Assembly: GCA_963769905.1 (NCBI GenBank)
Contig: CAVYNG010000002.1
Location: forward strand, 2,108,001 to 2,172,000
DNA from: Bog-756 sp963769905
GTDB taxonomy: Bacteria; Actinomycetota; Acidimicrobiia; Acidimicrobiales; RAAP-2
Direction of reading: 5' to 3'
DNA: 64,000 nt
Part shown: piece by piece, positions 1-8,366 of the stretch
How positions within the stretch are numbered: the stretch's first letter is position 1
Layout of the letters: every line of letters begins with the position of its first letter
Translations under genes and position numbers: made by a program
Notes under the pieces: generated by a model
The model's database searches: none
What the model was told of the DNA's origin: nothing
What the model saw: the letters and a program-made list of their open reading frames with translations, nothing else

Positions 1-856
1 GGCGATCATTGACCCTGGATAGGCGGTCCGCGCGTTGAAGGCGAACGCGGCCGTACGACGACGGCTGTGAGGCCCACCCAAGTGAGCACTGTGGCCACTT
101 CTCGAGGGAGCCGCACGCAACCACGTCGTGGCGACCGCGACCAGCGCGCCGAGGGCGAGTTCCCAGGCACGGGTCAGGGGTGAGAAATAGGCGAGCGGAA
201 GGATTCGACCCAGTCTGGGTGACCGACAGCCAGTAGGAGGCGACGATCACCACCGACAGGGTCGACGATCGAGCCGTTGACGTACCGTACCGAGCCGCTT
301 TGCGCTCGCCACGACGAGGAACAGCGTCGGGTAGACGAGGTAGAACTGCTCCTCGACGGACAGCGACCAATAGTTCTGCAAGGGCGACGGTGGACGATTT
401 GCAGTGAGGTAGCTCGTTCCGATCGACTCGAAGTGGAAGTTGGCGAGGAAGACGGCTGCCCAGCGGCCATCGTCCGCGGTTGGGTTGCCGGTTACCGACA
501 CCGAGCACGACGTACGTCGAAAGCACAGTGGCGAGAATGACGAGCGTGGCGGCCGGGAGAATGCGACGGCAGCGTCGGGCGTAGAAGTCGAGGATCGAGG
601 TGCCTCCTGTCCCGCTTCGCTCTCGAAGAAGGAGGCCGGTGATCACGAACCCGGAGATCACGAAGAAGACGTCGACCCCGACGTAACCGCCGGTCATGCG
701 AGGAATGCTTGCGTGGTAGAGCACCACAAGAAGAATCGCTACCGCGCGGAGCCCTTCGACGTCGGGTCGGAAACGCCGGTCGTGAGGGGCGGTTCCTGCC
801 TCTTCCCCTGAGGTGAGAAAGCGCTCACGCGCGACCGCTTTCTCCTGAACCCTCAT
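1..856 (-). pseudogene. Acyltransferase 3 (OafA/YrhL-type) membrane O-acyltransferase, frameshifted and cut by the window edge
   Basis: Membrane O-acyltransferase that would acylate surface sugars. The first 118 codons from ATG 856 read cleanly and carry the family hallmarks EGLRAVAILLVVLYHA (with the catalytic-type His), VDVFFVISGFVITGLL and FYARRCRRILPA. A run of G (AAGGGGGGTAG) just upstream is a good ribosome site. Further on, the family motifs continue but change frame: NPTADDGRWAAVFLANFHF and YWSLSVEEQFYLVYP, then VVIVASYWLSVTQTGSNP, then YFSPLTRAWELALGALVA, then AFAFNARTAYPG. At least five frame changes fall near 500, 268, 195, 105 and 50. The gene runs off the window, so the 3' end is not seen. 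It is either a decayed gene or error-rich contig-end sequence. It lies downstream of the methyltransferase and GT2 genes on the same strand. Confidence 0.75.
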
Positions 857-950
857 CTACCCCCCTTGGCCTCGACTGGCGAGAGACCCCGTAACGTCCG
901 GACAAGTCTCGATCCTGCTTGGCTGGACCTTGACTGAAGGGCGAACTCTA

Positions 951-1688
951 CTAGCGGTCCAAAAGACCGGGGTTCCTCCGGCGCATGACCACGACCAGGT
1001 TCCACGTCAGGAGCTCTCGAAGGACGGGAACCCTGACGACCCATTTGGTCCATCGCGGGTAATAGCGAGGGAATGCGTCCAGGACGTCGACCTCAGGGGA
1101 CGTCTCACACCAGCGCATGACGTCGCGCACGCTCAGCTTGAACAGGCTCTCGCCGAATCGGTTTTTGGCCGGTGAGCCCGTCCTGCGCTCAAAGCGCCGA
1201 GCCGCCCATTCGCCGCCCAGATAATGCCAGGGTGAAGTCTCGTGGCCTCCCCATGGGGAGAGCCAGTTGGTGAAGGTGATATAGATCACACCACCTGGCG
1301 CGACCACTCGGACCATTTCCGACAGCATGCGCTTGTACGAGACGACGTGCTCCAGCACATTCGAGGAGTACCCGACGTCGATGGCGCCGGTCGCGATCGG
1401 CAAGCTGCATCCGTCTGCGATGATTCCGTCAACGAGTTTCCGACCGTGCTCGGTCATTTGGCTCGTGTCGTATTCGGCTGTGAACGCGTAGGCGCCGCTC
1501 TCGCGGAACGCATCAGCGACGTACCCGGACGCTCCGCCCACGTCGAGGACGGTACAGCCGCTCAGTTGGGAGTAGTTGGCGACATCCGAGACGGTGTCGT
1601 CGGCGAGGAGACCGTAGAAGGTTGCCGGGTCCGAGGCCTCTCGGCGGAACGCGCTGAACAGAGCGACCGATCTCCGGATCCCTTTCAC
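951..1688 (-). CDS. Class I SAM-dependent methyltransferase
   Basis: A 245-residue methyltransferase of the Methyltransf_11 type. Motif I is VLDVGGASGYVADAF (residues 48-61), and the acidic strand-2 end is AEYD (71-74). The motif IV/V region is GAIDVGYSSNVLEHV (101-115), followed by VVAPGGVIYITFTN. The segment NWLSPWGGHETSPWHYLG is common in methyltransferases of polysaccharide loci. Its ATG overlaps the stop of the upstream family 2 glycosyltransferase (ATGA), so the two are probably translationally coupled. A sugar or lipid-linked sugar is the likely acceptor from context, but the substrate cannot be read from the sequence. Confidence 0.85.
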   Translation of the reverse strand: MKGIRRSVALFSAFRREASDPATFYGLLADDTVSDVANYSQLSGCTVLDVGGASGYVADAFRESGAYAFTAEYDTSQMTEHGRKLVDGIIADGCSLPIATGAIDVGYSSNVLEHVVSYKRMLSEMVRVVAPGGVIYITFTNWLSPWGGHETSPWHYLGGEWAARRFERRTGSPAKNRFGESLFKLSVRDVMRWCETSPEVDVLDAFPRYYPRWTKWVVRVPVLRELLTWNLVVVMRRRNPGLLDR

Positions 1689-2659
1689 ATCGCGGGTTCC
1701 TTCGCGCGGACATCGATCGCCGAGATCGGTGCGACGAGAGCCTCGAACTCCACGCTGAATCTCTCAGGTCTGTAGTCGGCGAGGTCGGACAAGAGCCGTT
1801 TCGAGACCCTCTGGGAGGTGGTCGGAGGCAGCCCCGGGAGGAGGACGGCTGTGCCGCCCTTCCAATTGATCATGATGTCGACATTCCGAATTCGAGGCTG
1901 CACGCAGGTGAGGGCATCCTCGATCGGCACGCCGGGCATCAGAACGCCTTGCACAGGGGGCACACGTTTGCGAATGAACCGGAATCGCGCCACGTCTCCC
2001 AGCATCTGCAGTCCGTCGTGCACAGGCCGGACGTGGCTGCCGGCGATATCGGTCCAACGAACCGAGACCTCCTCCAACCGGAGGCCTAACCTCGCGGCGA
2101 TGTCCAGCACTTCGACGTCGAAGGCGAAACGATCCACCCGGCTCCCGTGGAACAAGAGCTTCGCGACCGGGCCGCGGAAGGCCTTGAAGCCGCATTGCGT
2201 GTCCATGTACGGAAGCTTCGTCATCAGCGCGACCAGTGTCCCGAAGCTGCGGTTCATCACCCGGCGATGGACATTTCTCTTCACCATCGAGCCTTCGTGC
2301 GCTCGCGAGCCGATTGCGAGGTCACATCCTTTGAGAGCGCCGACCAAGGACGAGAGGTCCTGCGGATCAGTTGCCATGTCGGCATCGATATAGGCGATGA
2401 CGTCGCCTCGCGCACGCGCCACTCCGGCTCTGACGGCCGCACCTTTGCCACGATTGTGCGCGAATGAAACCACCTCGTGCTGTGGTAGCGAGGACAGTGA
2501 GCGGCGAGCGATCTCGACGGTTTTGTCCGTGCTCCCGTCGTCGACGACGACGACCTCGGTGGTGTCAACGGCGATCTGGCCCATCAGACGATCCAAACCA
2601 GCCGAAAGCCGATCGGCCTCGTTGTAGGCAGGTATCACCAAGCTCAGCAGCGTCTTCAT
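1685..2659 (-). CDS. Family 2 glycosyltransferase (dolichyl/polyprenyl-phosphate sugar synthase-like) with C-terminal extension
   Basis: A GT-A fold glycosyltransferase. The N-terminus has LSLVIPAYNEADRL, VVVVDDGSTDKTVEI and the metal-binding region AYIDADMATDPQDL with DAD near residue 93. The motif GSRAHEGSMVKRN and the later MDTQCGFKAFRG are typical of DPM1/DPG synthase-like enzymes that charge a polyprenyl phosphate. The catalytic domain ends near residue 235. About 85 further residues carry no motif I know and no clear membrane segment. Start codons GTG, ATG and ATG lie in a row (2665, 2662, 2659) after a GGGGGG ribosome site. The third is chosen for spacing. First gene of the GT2-methyltransferase-acyltransferase unit. 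Confidence 0.85.
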   Translation of the reverse strand: MKTLLSLVIPAYNEADRLSAGLDRLMGQIAVDTTEVVVVDDGSTDKTVEIARRSLSSLPQHEVVSFAHNRGKGAAVRAGVARARGDVIAYIDADMATDPQDLSSLVGALKGCDLAIGSRAHEGSMVKRNVHRRVMNRSFGTLVALMTKLPYMDTQCGFKAFRGPVAKLLFHGSRVDRFAFDVEVLDIAARLGLRLEEVSVRWTDIAGSHVRPVHDGLQMLGDVARFRFIRKRVPPVQGVLMPGVPIEDALTCVQPRIRNVDIMINWKGGTAVLLPGLPPTTSQRVSKRLLSDLADYRPERFSVEFEALVAPISAIDVRAKEPAM

Positions 2660-2870
2660 CATCACCCCCCTGCACCCGCCTCGCTCGCGAGCCGATGCTC
2701 TGATGGCAGATCGCCATTAGCCTGCCGTATCCCCAGTCTCAACACAATACGCTGCGCCTAACCTCGACGGTCAGTGACCACAGTGGTTGCCCGCGGATCG
2801 TGGTCCGACGAGGCGACTCCCTGTGCCGGCGGAGCGGACAATGGTCACTCAGCGTGATCCGGCCTCGGAG

Positions 2871-2876
2871 TAGCAT
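2871..2876 (+). promoter_or_regulatory. -10 box (TAGCAT) of a leaderless transcript
   Basis: TAGCAT fits the actinobacterial TAnnnT form and lies 6 nt before the GTG of the mini-ORF at 2883, so the mRNA would begin at or next to that codon. No good -35 is visible. Confidence 0.45.
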
Positions 2877-2882
2877 GCCGCG

Positions 2883-2909
2883 GTGCGCGGATCGATGAGT
2901 TGCCGATGA
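2883..2909 (+). CDS. Leaderless upstream mini-ORF (8 codons)
   Basis: GTG at 2883 opens VRGSMSCR and ends in TGA at 2907-2909, four bases before the GTG (2914) of the GT4 gene and in a different frame from it. The arrangement, with a -10 box 6 nt upstream and a stop close to the next start, repeats at 22619, 35737 and 39206. It could be a translated leader that couples or attenuates expression. That role is inferred. Confidence 0.35.
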   Translation: MRGSMSCR

Positions 2910-2913
2910 CAGC

Positions 2914-4209
2914 GTGGGGGTCGACTCCCCGGTGAAGGGCACTGTCAGGCGGGGTCTGGGCTCGGTCCAGCTCCCTTCCCGCAGCCTCGACAGGGGCACA
3001 CCGACCGACGCAGGATCGGAGCCGCGGGAACGAAACCTCGAATCACCCGAGCTGCGCCAGTTCGCCGACATGAGCCTGTCGGAGATCGCAAGGACCGCAG
3101 GCCTCCGGCACATCGAGGTCGTGGCATGGCGAGACTTCGACGACCCTGAAGCGGGTGGGTCCGAGCTCCACGCGCACCGGATCCTTTCGGCCTGGTCGCG
3201 GGCCGGCCTCAAGATCGACATGACGACCTCCTCCGTGGCCGGCGGGCCCGTCTCGATCAGACGGAGTGGCTACCAGGTGGCGCGGGAAACGGGTCGTTAC
3301 TCGATCTTCCCCCACACGGTCGCTGCCGGCCTCACTGGCGGACTCGGTCGCGCCGACGGTCTCGTCGAGATCTGGAACGGCATGCCGTTCTTCTCGCCGC
3401 TCTGGGCGCGCTGCCCCCGCGTGGTGTTCCTTCATCACGTGCACGCCGAGATGTGGAAGATGGTGCTGCCGAAGCGCATGGCAGCAGTCGGCAACGCGAT
3501 CGAGCATCGATTCGCCCCCCCGGTCTACCGTCGCAGCAGGATCATCACCCTGTCGCCCTCGTCGAAACGGGAGATCGTCGAGCAGCTGGGGCTGCCCGCC
3601 CCCAACATCTCGGTGGTCCCCCCAGGGGTCGAACCGCAGTTCTCGCCAGGAACGACCCGCTCCGAAGCACCATTGGTCGTTGCGGTCGGGAGGCTCGTGC
3701 CCGTCAAGCGATTCGACTTGCTGATCGAGGCGCTGTTGAAGCTGAAGCCTCGTTTCCCCGACCTGCAGGCCGTCATCGCAGGAGAGGGGTACGAACGCCC
3801 GAAGCTCGAGTCCCTGATCAGAGCCAACCAGGCCGAGGCGTGGCTATCGCTGCCTGGCTACGTAGATCAAACAGAATTGGTCGGCCTCTACCGGAAGGCA
3901 TGGGTGGTGGCGTCGAGCTCCCTTCGAGAAGGCTGGGGGATGACCCTGACAGAGGCAGGCGCGTGCGCGACACCGTCGGTCGTCTCCAAGATCGGCGGCC
4001 ACGAGGACGCAGTGGTCGACGGCGAGACGGGGATCCTCTTCGAGGAAACCGAAGGGATGGTGACGGCGCTCGACTCGGTCTTGTCCGACGAAGTACTGCG
4101 GAAGCGCCTGGGGATCGGCGCACTCGAGCACTCCTCGGGGCTCAACTGGGAAGCGACCGCGAGGGCCACCCTGGCGGTGTTGGCAATTGAGGCGCTGAAG
4201 CGCCGCTGA
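2914..4209 (+). CDS. Family 4 glycosyltransferase
   Basis: A GT-B glycosyltransferase of the GT4 family, probably cytoplasmic and membrane-associated. The recognisable domain begins at VVAWRDFDDPEAGGSELHAH and continues through LVEIWNGMPFFSPLWARCPR and VVFLHHVHAEMW. The C-terminal donor-binding half has VAVGRLVPVKRFDLLIEAL and SLREGWGMTLTEAGACATPS, the E-x7-E-type nucleotide-sugar site. The start is uncertain. GTG 2914 gives 431 residues, with 52 leading residues unlike the family. ATG 3070 (MSLSEIARTAGLRHIEVVAW) begins at the conserved part. Neither has a strong ribosome site, but 2914 lies just after the stop of the upstream mini-ORF. Confidence 0.85.
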   Translation: MGVDSPVKGTVRRGLGSVQLPSRSLDRGTPTDAGSEPRERNLESPELRQFADMSLSEIARTAGLRHIEVVAWRDFDDPEAGGSELHAHRILSAWSRAGLKIDMTTSSVAGGPVSIRRSGYQVARETGRYSIFPHTVAAGLTGGLGRADGLVEIWNGMPFFSPLWARCPRVVFLHHVHAEMWKMVLPKRMAAVGNAIEHRFAPPVYRRSRIITLSPSSKREIVEQLGLPAPNISVVPPGVEPQFSPGTTRSEAPLVVAVGRLVPVKRFDLLIEALLKLKPRFPDLQAVIAGEGYERPKLESLIRANQAEAWLSLPGYVDQTELVGLYRKAWVVASSSLREGWGMTLTEAGACATPSVVSKIGGHEDAVVDGETGILFEETEGMVTALDSVLSDEVLRKRLGIGALEHSSGLNWEATARATLAVLAIEALKRR

Positions 4210-4272
4210 GCCACCCAAATGGCACCGAGCCGATCACTTCCAAATCACTCGGCATCGGTATCCGTCAAGAAG

Positions 4273-4278
4273 TAGAGT
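4273..4278 (+). promoter_or_regulatory. -10 box (TAGAGT), near-leaderless
   Basis: TAGAGT is followed by CTCGCCCC and then the ATG at 4287. The 8-nt spacing predicts a transcript with almost no 5' leader. The same TAnnnTCTCGCC string occurs before the GT4 genes at 34503 and 38036. Confidence 0.5.
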
Positions 4279-4286
4279 CTCGCCCC

Positions 4287-4574
4287 ATGAAGTCAAGCAC
4301 TTGGAAGTGGATCGGCATCGCCGTCCTGGCCATCGTCGGGATATTGGCACTCATAGTGGGCATCGAGTGGCTCACCGTGTCAATCCACAAGTTGCCGAGC
4401 TTTCTCGGCCAGAAGCACGGTCGGGGTCACTACAAGCGGCGGGGTGAAGCGGCGGTGGCCTTCGGAGTCGTGGTCCTCGCTGTGACGGCCTACCTGGCAT
4501 ACCGCATGTGGAAGGCGAGCGCTCCCGGTCCGGAATCGAAAGAGGGCGGCGCCGCTGCCCTCGGCCGCTTCTGA
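4287..4574 (+). CDS. Small two-helix membrane protein, function unknown
   Basis: 95 residues with two hydrophobic segments: WIGIAVLAIVGILALIVGIEW (about 8-28) and AAVAFGVVVLAVTAYLAYRM (about 55-74). They are separated by a basic loop, GQKHGRGHYKRRGE. The tail is Ser/Gly/Ala-rich. I do not recognise a family. A -10 box 8 nt before the ATG supports the start and independent transcription. It stands alone, facing a decayed minus-strand stretch. It is probably real, judging by its composition and clear topology. Confidence 0.6.
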   Translation: MKSSTWKWIGIAVLAIVGILALIVGIEWLTVSIHKLPSFLGQKHGRGHYKRRGEAAVAFGVVVLAVTAYLAYRMWKASAPGPESKEGGAAALGRF

Positions 4575-4589
4575 TTCTACGTCGCTCCT

Positions 4590-5364
4590 GTCCACACCGG
4601 CAGCGACCGCGGGCTCCGAGCCATCCTCGGCCCCCGCGAGCTGCACCCGACAACCAACCTCCTGTGGGTGACGCCGAGCAGGTGTAGGTCTCAGCCGGCG
4701 CCGCGGCGCCGGGAGCTTGCGAAGAGGGTCCGGCCGAAGGGCTCGGTCGATGGTCGCTCCCACGAAGAGCAGGGCGCTGAAGGCGGCGATCACGATCCCG
4801 AGGGTAAAGGTGGTCGGCCAGTAGCCGAGATCCACGACTTGGCGGTCCGCAGGTATGCGTGCCTGGAGCATCACGTCGGCGTACGGCTCGAGCGTGAGCG
4901 GCTTGCCGTCGATGGCGGCATGTCATCCCGGCACGTGTCACACGAAGGCGGAGGGTCTGGGGTGCAGTCGACACCGCAATCATCTTCCAAGCCGCCGGGT
5001 TCGGAGGCTGACGTCGACGGGCGCACCGATTGCTTCGATCGGCGGCATCCCTTCGGCGGCAATGGCGTGATGGTCGCGGAGGCGGCGAAGTGCGCGGGGT
5101 AGAGCTCTTCGCCGCCGATTCTCGATTCGAGCACGAGCCCCGGCGGCCGGGGGACTCATCGGGCTCAGCACGTAGGAGATGCCGAAGATGCGGGCTCGCG
5201 AACCGTGGTGATCGACAGGCAGAAGATCGACGGAGAGTCGAGGACCGAGCCCTGAACCATGCGACCTCGTTCAACACCTGGCGCTGACCAGTCGCAGCCG
5301 ACCATGCATCGAGATAGGCCTGCGGATAGACCGGGCAGTGGCCGCCAGGCAGATCCCCTGGCAA
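4590..5364 (-). pseudogene. Decayed or error-broken membrane-protein gene, identity unknown
   Basis: No single open frame explains this stretch, yet protein-like pieces follow one another on the minus strand in changing frames. In order they are: CPVYPQAYLDAWSAATGQ; then SRIGGEELYPAHFAASATIT; then PPIEAIGAPVDVSLRTRR; then AAIDGKPLTLEPYADVMLQA, running into RIPADRQVVDLGYWPTTF and a membrane helix TLGIVIAAFSALLFVGATI. The last piece is preceded by an in-frame TGA. The pattern suggests a protein with an external domain and a C-terminal helix, now carrying several frameshifts. I cannot name it. Sequencing error is an alternative to decay. Confidence 0.3.
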
Positions 5365-5377
5365 TCGCCGGGCCGGT

Positions 5378-5432
5378 CACCGGCCTCGAGGTCAGTCCCG
5401 GCCGGGCCGCCACCGGCCTCGAGGTCAGTCCC
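5378..5432. repeat. 22-bp direct repeat, 33-bp period
   Basis: The 22-base string beginning CACCGGCCTCGAGGTC occurs at 5378-5399 and again at 5411-5432. The second copy runs into the last codons and stop of the LPXTG-protein gene. It looks like a local tandem duplication with no evident function. Confidence 0.7.
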
Positions 5433-6246
5433 CGAGGAACCAGTGTGAGGCTCTCGACGAGTAGCCCGCGCCGGTGACCGCGATCGTCCCGAGACGCCGC
5501 AACGCCCTCCGCCGCTGCTCGAGGCTCGTGAGGATGCTGAGCCCCGCCAGGACGAGAACGGCACCGACGATCAGCAGCGGCTTGATGTCGGTACCGGTAA
5601 ACGGCAGGATCGCCGGTGCCGCGGTGGTTGCGGTCGTCGCTGCGTCGACGGCGGCCCCCACCGTCGAGGTGGGGCTCGACCCGCCACTGAACGGAAGAGC
5701 CGATGCCGCGGCGGTGTGGGCGGCGGAAGTGGTGGTCGTCGTGGCCGAAGGGTGTCCGGGGGGTTTCGTGGTCGTGGTCGTGGTCGAGGTACTGGTCGAG
5801 GTCGAGGTCGAGGTGGTGGTCGAGGTGGACGGGTCGGTGCAGGTCTTGATCGTCGTCTTGTGGCCGTACTCGAACAGCCAAGGGTCGGGGCCGACCAGCG
5901 CGTCGGCTTGGATCACCCCGCAGAAGTTGCTCGGGTACGCGACCTCGATCTCGTACGCTGCGCCTGCGGTCGCGAACGCAGTGCCCACTACTGGCTGCAG
6001 CGGAACGTCCGGCTCGTCGACGAAGAGCTGCCAGACGCAGTGGGGCTGGGTCGGCGGGCACCGGGGCTGGACGGGTACGACCATGGTCACAACGTTGTAC
6101 GCGTCCCAGAACCGGATCGTCGGGTGGTGGCCGACCGGGATCGCGGCCGACGCGGCACCGGCGCCCATCAGCGCGGCGCCGAGCGCGACCAATGAGGCGG
6201 CGAACACCGCCAGCCAGCGATTGGCCCTCCTACTCCGTTTCTGCAT
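5425..6246 (-). CDS. LPXTG cell-wall-anchored secreted protein
   Basis: 273 residues with the full layout of a sortase substrate. A signal peptide has a basic RSRRANR start, a hydrophobic core (11-33) and an AxA-type end near ASAAIP. The external domain (about 36-137) has four cysteines (63, 70, 109, 136) that could form disulfides. A Thr/Ser/Pro-rich stalk (138-180) follows, then LPFTG at 214-218, a membrane helix PLLIVGAVLVLAGLSILT and a basic EQRRRALRR tail. An extra LPFSG occurs at 184-188. The protein continues about 20 residues past the usual basic tail. No sortase gene is in the window. AGGGG upstream of the ATG is a reasonable ribosome site. The external domain is of unknown function. 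Confidence 0.85.
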   Translation of the reverse strand: MQKRSRRANRWLAVFAASLVALGAALMGAGAASAAIPVGHHPTIRFWDAYNVVTMVVPVQPRCPPTQPHCVWQLFVDEPDVPLQPVVGTAFATAGAAYEIEVAYPSNFCGVIQADALVGPDPWLFEYGHKTTIKTCTDPSTSTTTSTSTSTSTSTTTTTTKPPGHPSATTTTTSAAHTAAASALPFSGGSSPTSTVGAAVDAATTATTAAPAILPFTGTDIKPLLIVGAVLVLAGLSILTSLEQRRRALRRLGTIAVTGAGYSSRASHWFLGD

Positions 6247-6302
6247 TCACGACCCCTGGTCGTCGACAGGCCCTCCGCAGCCGGTCTGCCCCGCTCGTGT
6301 CT

Positions 6303-6308
6303 AACCTA
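6303..6308 (-). promoter_or_regulatory. -10 box (TAGGTT) for the LPXTG-protein gene
   Basis: TAGGTT on the minus strand would start the mRNA about 45-50 nt before the ATG at 6246. This is a TAnnnT match without an obvious -35. Confidence 0.35.
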
Positions 6309-6352
6309 CCGTCAGTCTCCCGCCCGCGACGCCTGCGAGCATCCCCAAAAGT

Positions 6353-6367
6353 AGGGAGATTCTCCCT
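6353..6367. promoter_or_regulatory. Operator-like inverted repeat
   Basis: AGGGAGA T TCTCCCT is a perfect 7-bp inverted repeat about 50 bp upstream of the TAGGTT box. Immediately beside it is ATCCCCAAAAGTAGGGA, whose outer half-sites resemble those of the 18-bp palindrome at 43495. The position would suit an activator. The binding protein is unknown. Confidence 0.4.
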
Positions 6368-6472
6368 GCGTAACGATGCTACCGGTTGGCTCGTTGGCAG
6401 ATCCTGTCCGACAGCGAGGAGGCGTTCCCCGGTGACGGTGAGTGGTTGGAGCGGAACGGCCCACTCCAGTGG

Positions 6473-7099
6473 TCAGCGGACGGCCGGTCGGGGTCGGTCG
6501 CCGAGCGCTTCGATGCGTTCCAGAGTCGCTGCGACTGCGCCGACCGCGGCGTCGACGGGGGTTCCCGGCTCGATGACCAAGTCAGGGGCCTCGGGCACCT
6601 CGTAGGGGTCGTCCACGCCGGTAAACGAGCCGATCCCTCCGGAGGTTGCCTGGGCATAGAGACCCTTCGGGTCGCGGTCCGCACAGAGGTCGACCGGTGC
6701 GGCCATGTAGACCTCGGCGAACGGGAGGCCGGCCCGCCGGTGGAGCTCGCGGGCTCTTTGCCGGGAAGCCGCGTACGGGCTGATCAGGGCCACGATCGCC
6801 ACCAACCCGGCATCGGCGAAGAGGCAGGCGACCTCGGCGGCCCGACGCGCGTTCTCCTCCCGTTCCTCGCGGCGGAACCCCAGATCGCCGTTCAGCCCGG
6901 TGCGCAGGTTGTCGCCGTCGAGCCGGTAGGCCCCGCGACCGGCGAGGACCAGTCGTCGCTCGAGGGCCGCCGCCACCGTCGACTTGCCCGAACCCGACAA
7001 GCCGGTCAGCCAAAGGGTCGCGCCCCGTGTGCCGAGGGCTTCGTTGCGCTGCTCCCGGGTCAGCTCCCCTTGGTGCCAGGTGACGTTCGAGGACGCCAT
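6473..7099 (-). CDS. cysC: Adenylyl-sulfate (APS) kinase
   Basis: Phosphorylates APS with ATP to give PAPS, the universal sulfate donor for sulfotransferases. The 208-residue protein has the P-loop GLSGSGKS (33-40), the APS-binding stretch RLDGDNLRTGLNGDLGF, and FRREEREENARRAAEVACLF. Near the end are GLYAQATSGGIGSFTGVDDP and YEVPEAPDLVIEPG, all typical of CysC and of normal length. It is the last gene of a cysD-cysN-cysC unit, 16 bp after cysN. It is a separate protein, unlike the fused CysNC of mycobacteria. No APS/PAPS reductase or sulfite reductase gene lies nearby, so the pathway here probably feeds sulfation rather than cysteine synthesis. Confidence 0.95.
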   Translation of the reverse strand: MASSNVTWHQGELTREQRNEALGTRGATLWLTGLSGSGKSTVAAALERRLVLAGRGAYRLDGDNLRTGLNGDLGFRREEREENARRAAEVACLFADAGLVAIVALISPYAASRQRARELHRRAGLPFAEVYMAAPVDLCADRDPKGLYAQATSGGIGSFTGVDDPYEVPEAPDLVIEPGTPVDAAVGAVAATLERIEALGDRPRPAVR

Positions 7100-7115
7100 T
7101 TGTGACCTGACCTCC

Positions 7116-8366
7116 TCAGTCGGCGCCGAGCAGCATGCCGGCTCCGACGGTCACGTTGGTGTCCTCGGCCGCGAGGACGAACGCGCCGGTCTGGCGGTTG
7201 CGGCGATAGCTGTCGTAAAAGAGTGGCTGGGTGATCCGGAGGCTCACCCTGCCCACCTCGTTGAGGCTGAGCGACGACGCCGCCTCGTCACGGTGCAGCG
7301 TGTTCACGTCGAGCCGGTATTGGATGTCCCTTACCACTGCGCGTACCCAGCGGGTGGTGTGCTTCAGCGCGAAGAAATCCCCCGGGGCGACGTCCCGCTC
7401 CGACATCCAGCAAACCATCGCGTCGAGGTCCTGGCCGATGGTCGGCTGGTTGTGCGGGCGGCAGATCATGTCGCCACGGGAGACGTCGACGTCGTCGGAG
7501 AGCCGCAGCGTGACCGACATCGGCGAGTAGGCCTCCGCGAGCGAACCGTCGAAGGTGTCGATGCCCGCGACAATGGTCGTCAGACCCGAGGGAAGCACGA
7601 GCACCTCGTCGCCCGGACGGAATACACCGCCCGCCACGCGCCCCGCGTAGCCGCGGTAGTCGGGATGGCTCGAGTTCTGCGGCCGCACCACCCACTGGAC
7701 GGGAAGGCGTGGGTCGATCAGGTTCCGGTCGGATGAGATGTAGACCTGCTCGAGGTAGTGGAGGAGCGATGCGCCCTCGTACCAGGGCATGTTCACAGAA
7801 CGCTGGACGACGTTGTCGCCCTGGAGCGCCGAGATCGGAACGAAGCTCAGGTCGGCGACGTCGAGCCGGCTCGCGAACGCCGCGAACTCCTCACGGATGG
7901 ACTCGAAGACGTCCCGGTCGTAGCCGACGAGGTCCATCTTGTTCACACAGAGCAACAGATGCGGCACCCGCAGCAGCGAGGCGAGGAAGGCGTGCCGGCG
8001 AGTCTGCTCGACGATCCCCTTCCGTGCATCGACCAGCACAAGGGTGAGGTCCGCAGTCGAGTTACCGGTCACCATGTTGCGCGTGTACTGCACGTGACCC
8101 GGAGTGTCGGCGATGATGAACTTGCGTTTCGGCGTGGCGAAGTACCGATAGGCGACGTCGATGGTGATCCCTTGCTCCCGCTCTGCCCTCAGCCCGTCGG
8201 TGAGCAGGGCCAGATCGGTGTACTCGTCGCCGCGCTGGCGGCTGACCCGCTCGACCGACTCCAGCTGGTCCTCGAAGATCGACTTCGAGTCGTAGAGCAA
8301 CCGCCCGATGAGGGTGCTCTTGCCGTCGTCGACCGAGCCAGCCGTCGCGAAGCGCAGCAGCTCCAT
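7116..8366 (-). CDS. cysN: Sulfate adenylyltransferase subunit 1 (GTPase)
   Basis: GTP-driven subunit of ATP sulfurylase, which with CysD makes APS from ATP and sulfate. The EF-Tu-like GTPase motifs are all present: G1 GSVDDGKST (10-18), G3 DTPGH (87-91) and G4 NKMD (142-145), with the switch segment EREQGITIDVAYRYF. The 416 residues match the GTPase domain plus two beta-barrel domains, without a fused kinase. Its ATG overlaps the cysD stop by one base (TGATG), which indicates coupled translation and a 1:1 complex. Confidence 0.95.
   Translation of the reverse strand: MELLRFATAGSVDDGKSTLIGRLLYDSKSIFEDQLESVERVSRQRGDEYTDLALLTDGLRAEREQGITIDVAYRYFATPKRKFIIADTPGHVQYTRNMVTGNSTADLTLVLVDARKGIVEQTRRHAFLASLLRVPHLLLCVNKMDLVGYDRDVFESIREEFAAFASRLDVADLSFVPISALQGDNVVQRSVNMPWYEGASLLHYLEQVYISSDRNLIDPRLPVQWVVRPQNSSHPDYRGYAGRVAGGVFRPGDEVLVLPSGLTTIVAGIDTFDGSLAEAYSPMSVTLRLSDDVDVSRGDMICRPHNQPTIGQDLDAMVCWMSERDVAPGDFFALKHTTRWVRAVVRDIQYRLDVNTLHRDEAASSLSLNEVGRVSLRITQPLFYDSYRRNRQTGAFVLAAEDTNVTVGAGMLLGAD

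Noticed and set aside
5165..6061. Arg/His-rich minus-strand frame of 298 codons across the LPXTG gene
   Set aside because: It overlaps the LPXTG protein in another frame and is a repetitive shadow of its Thr-rich stalk.
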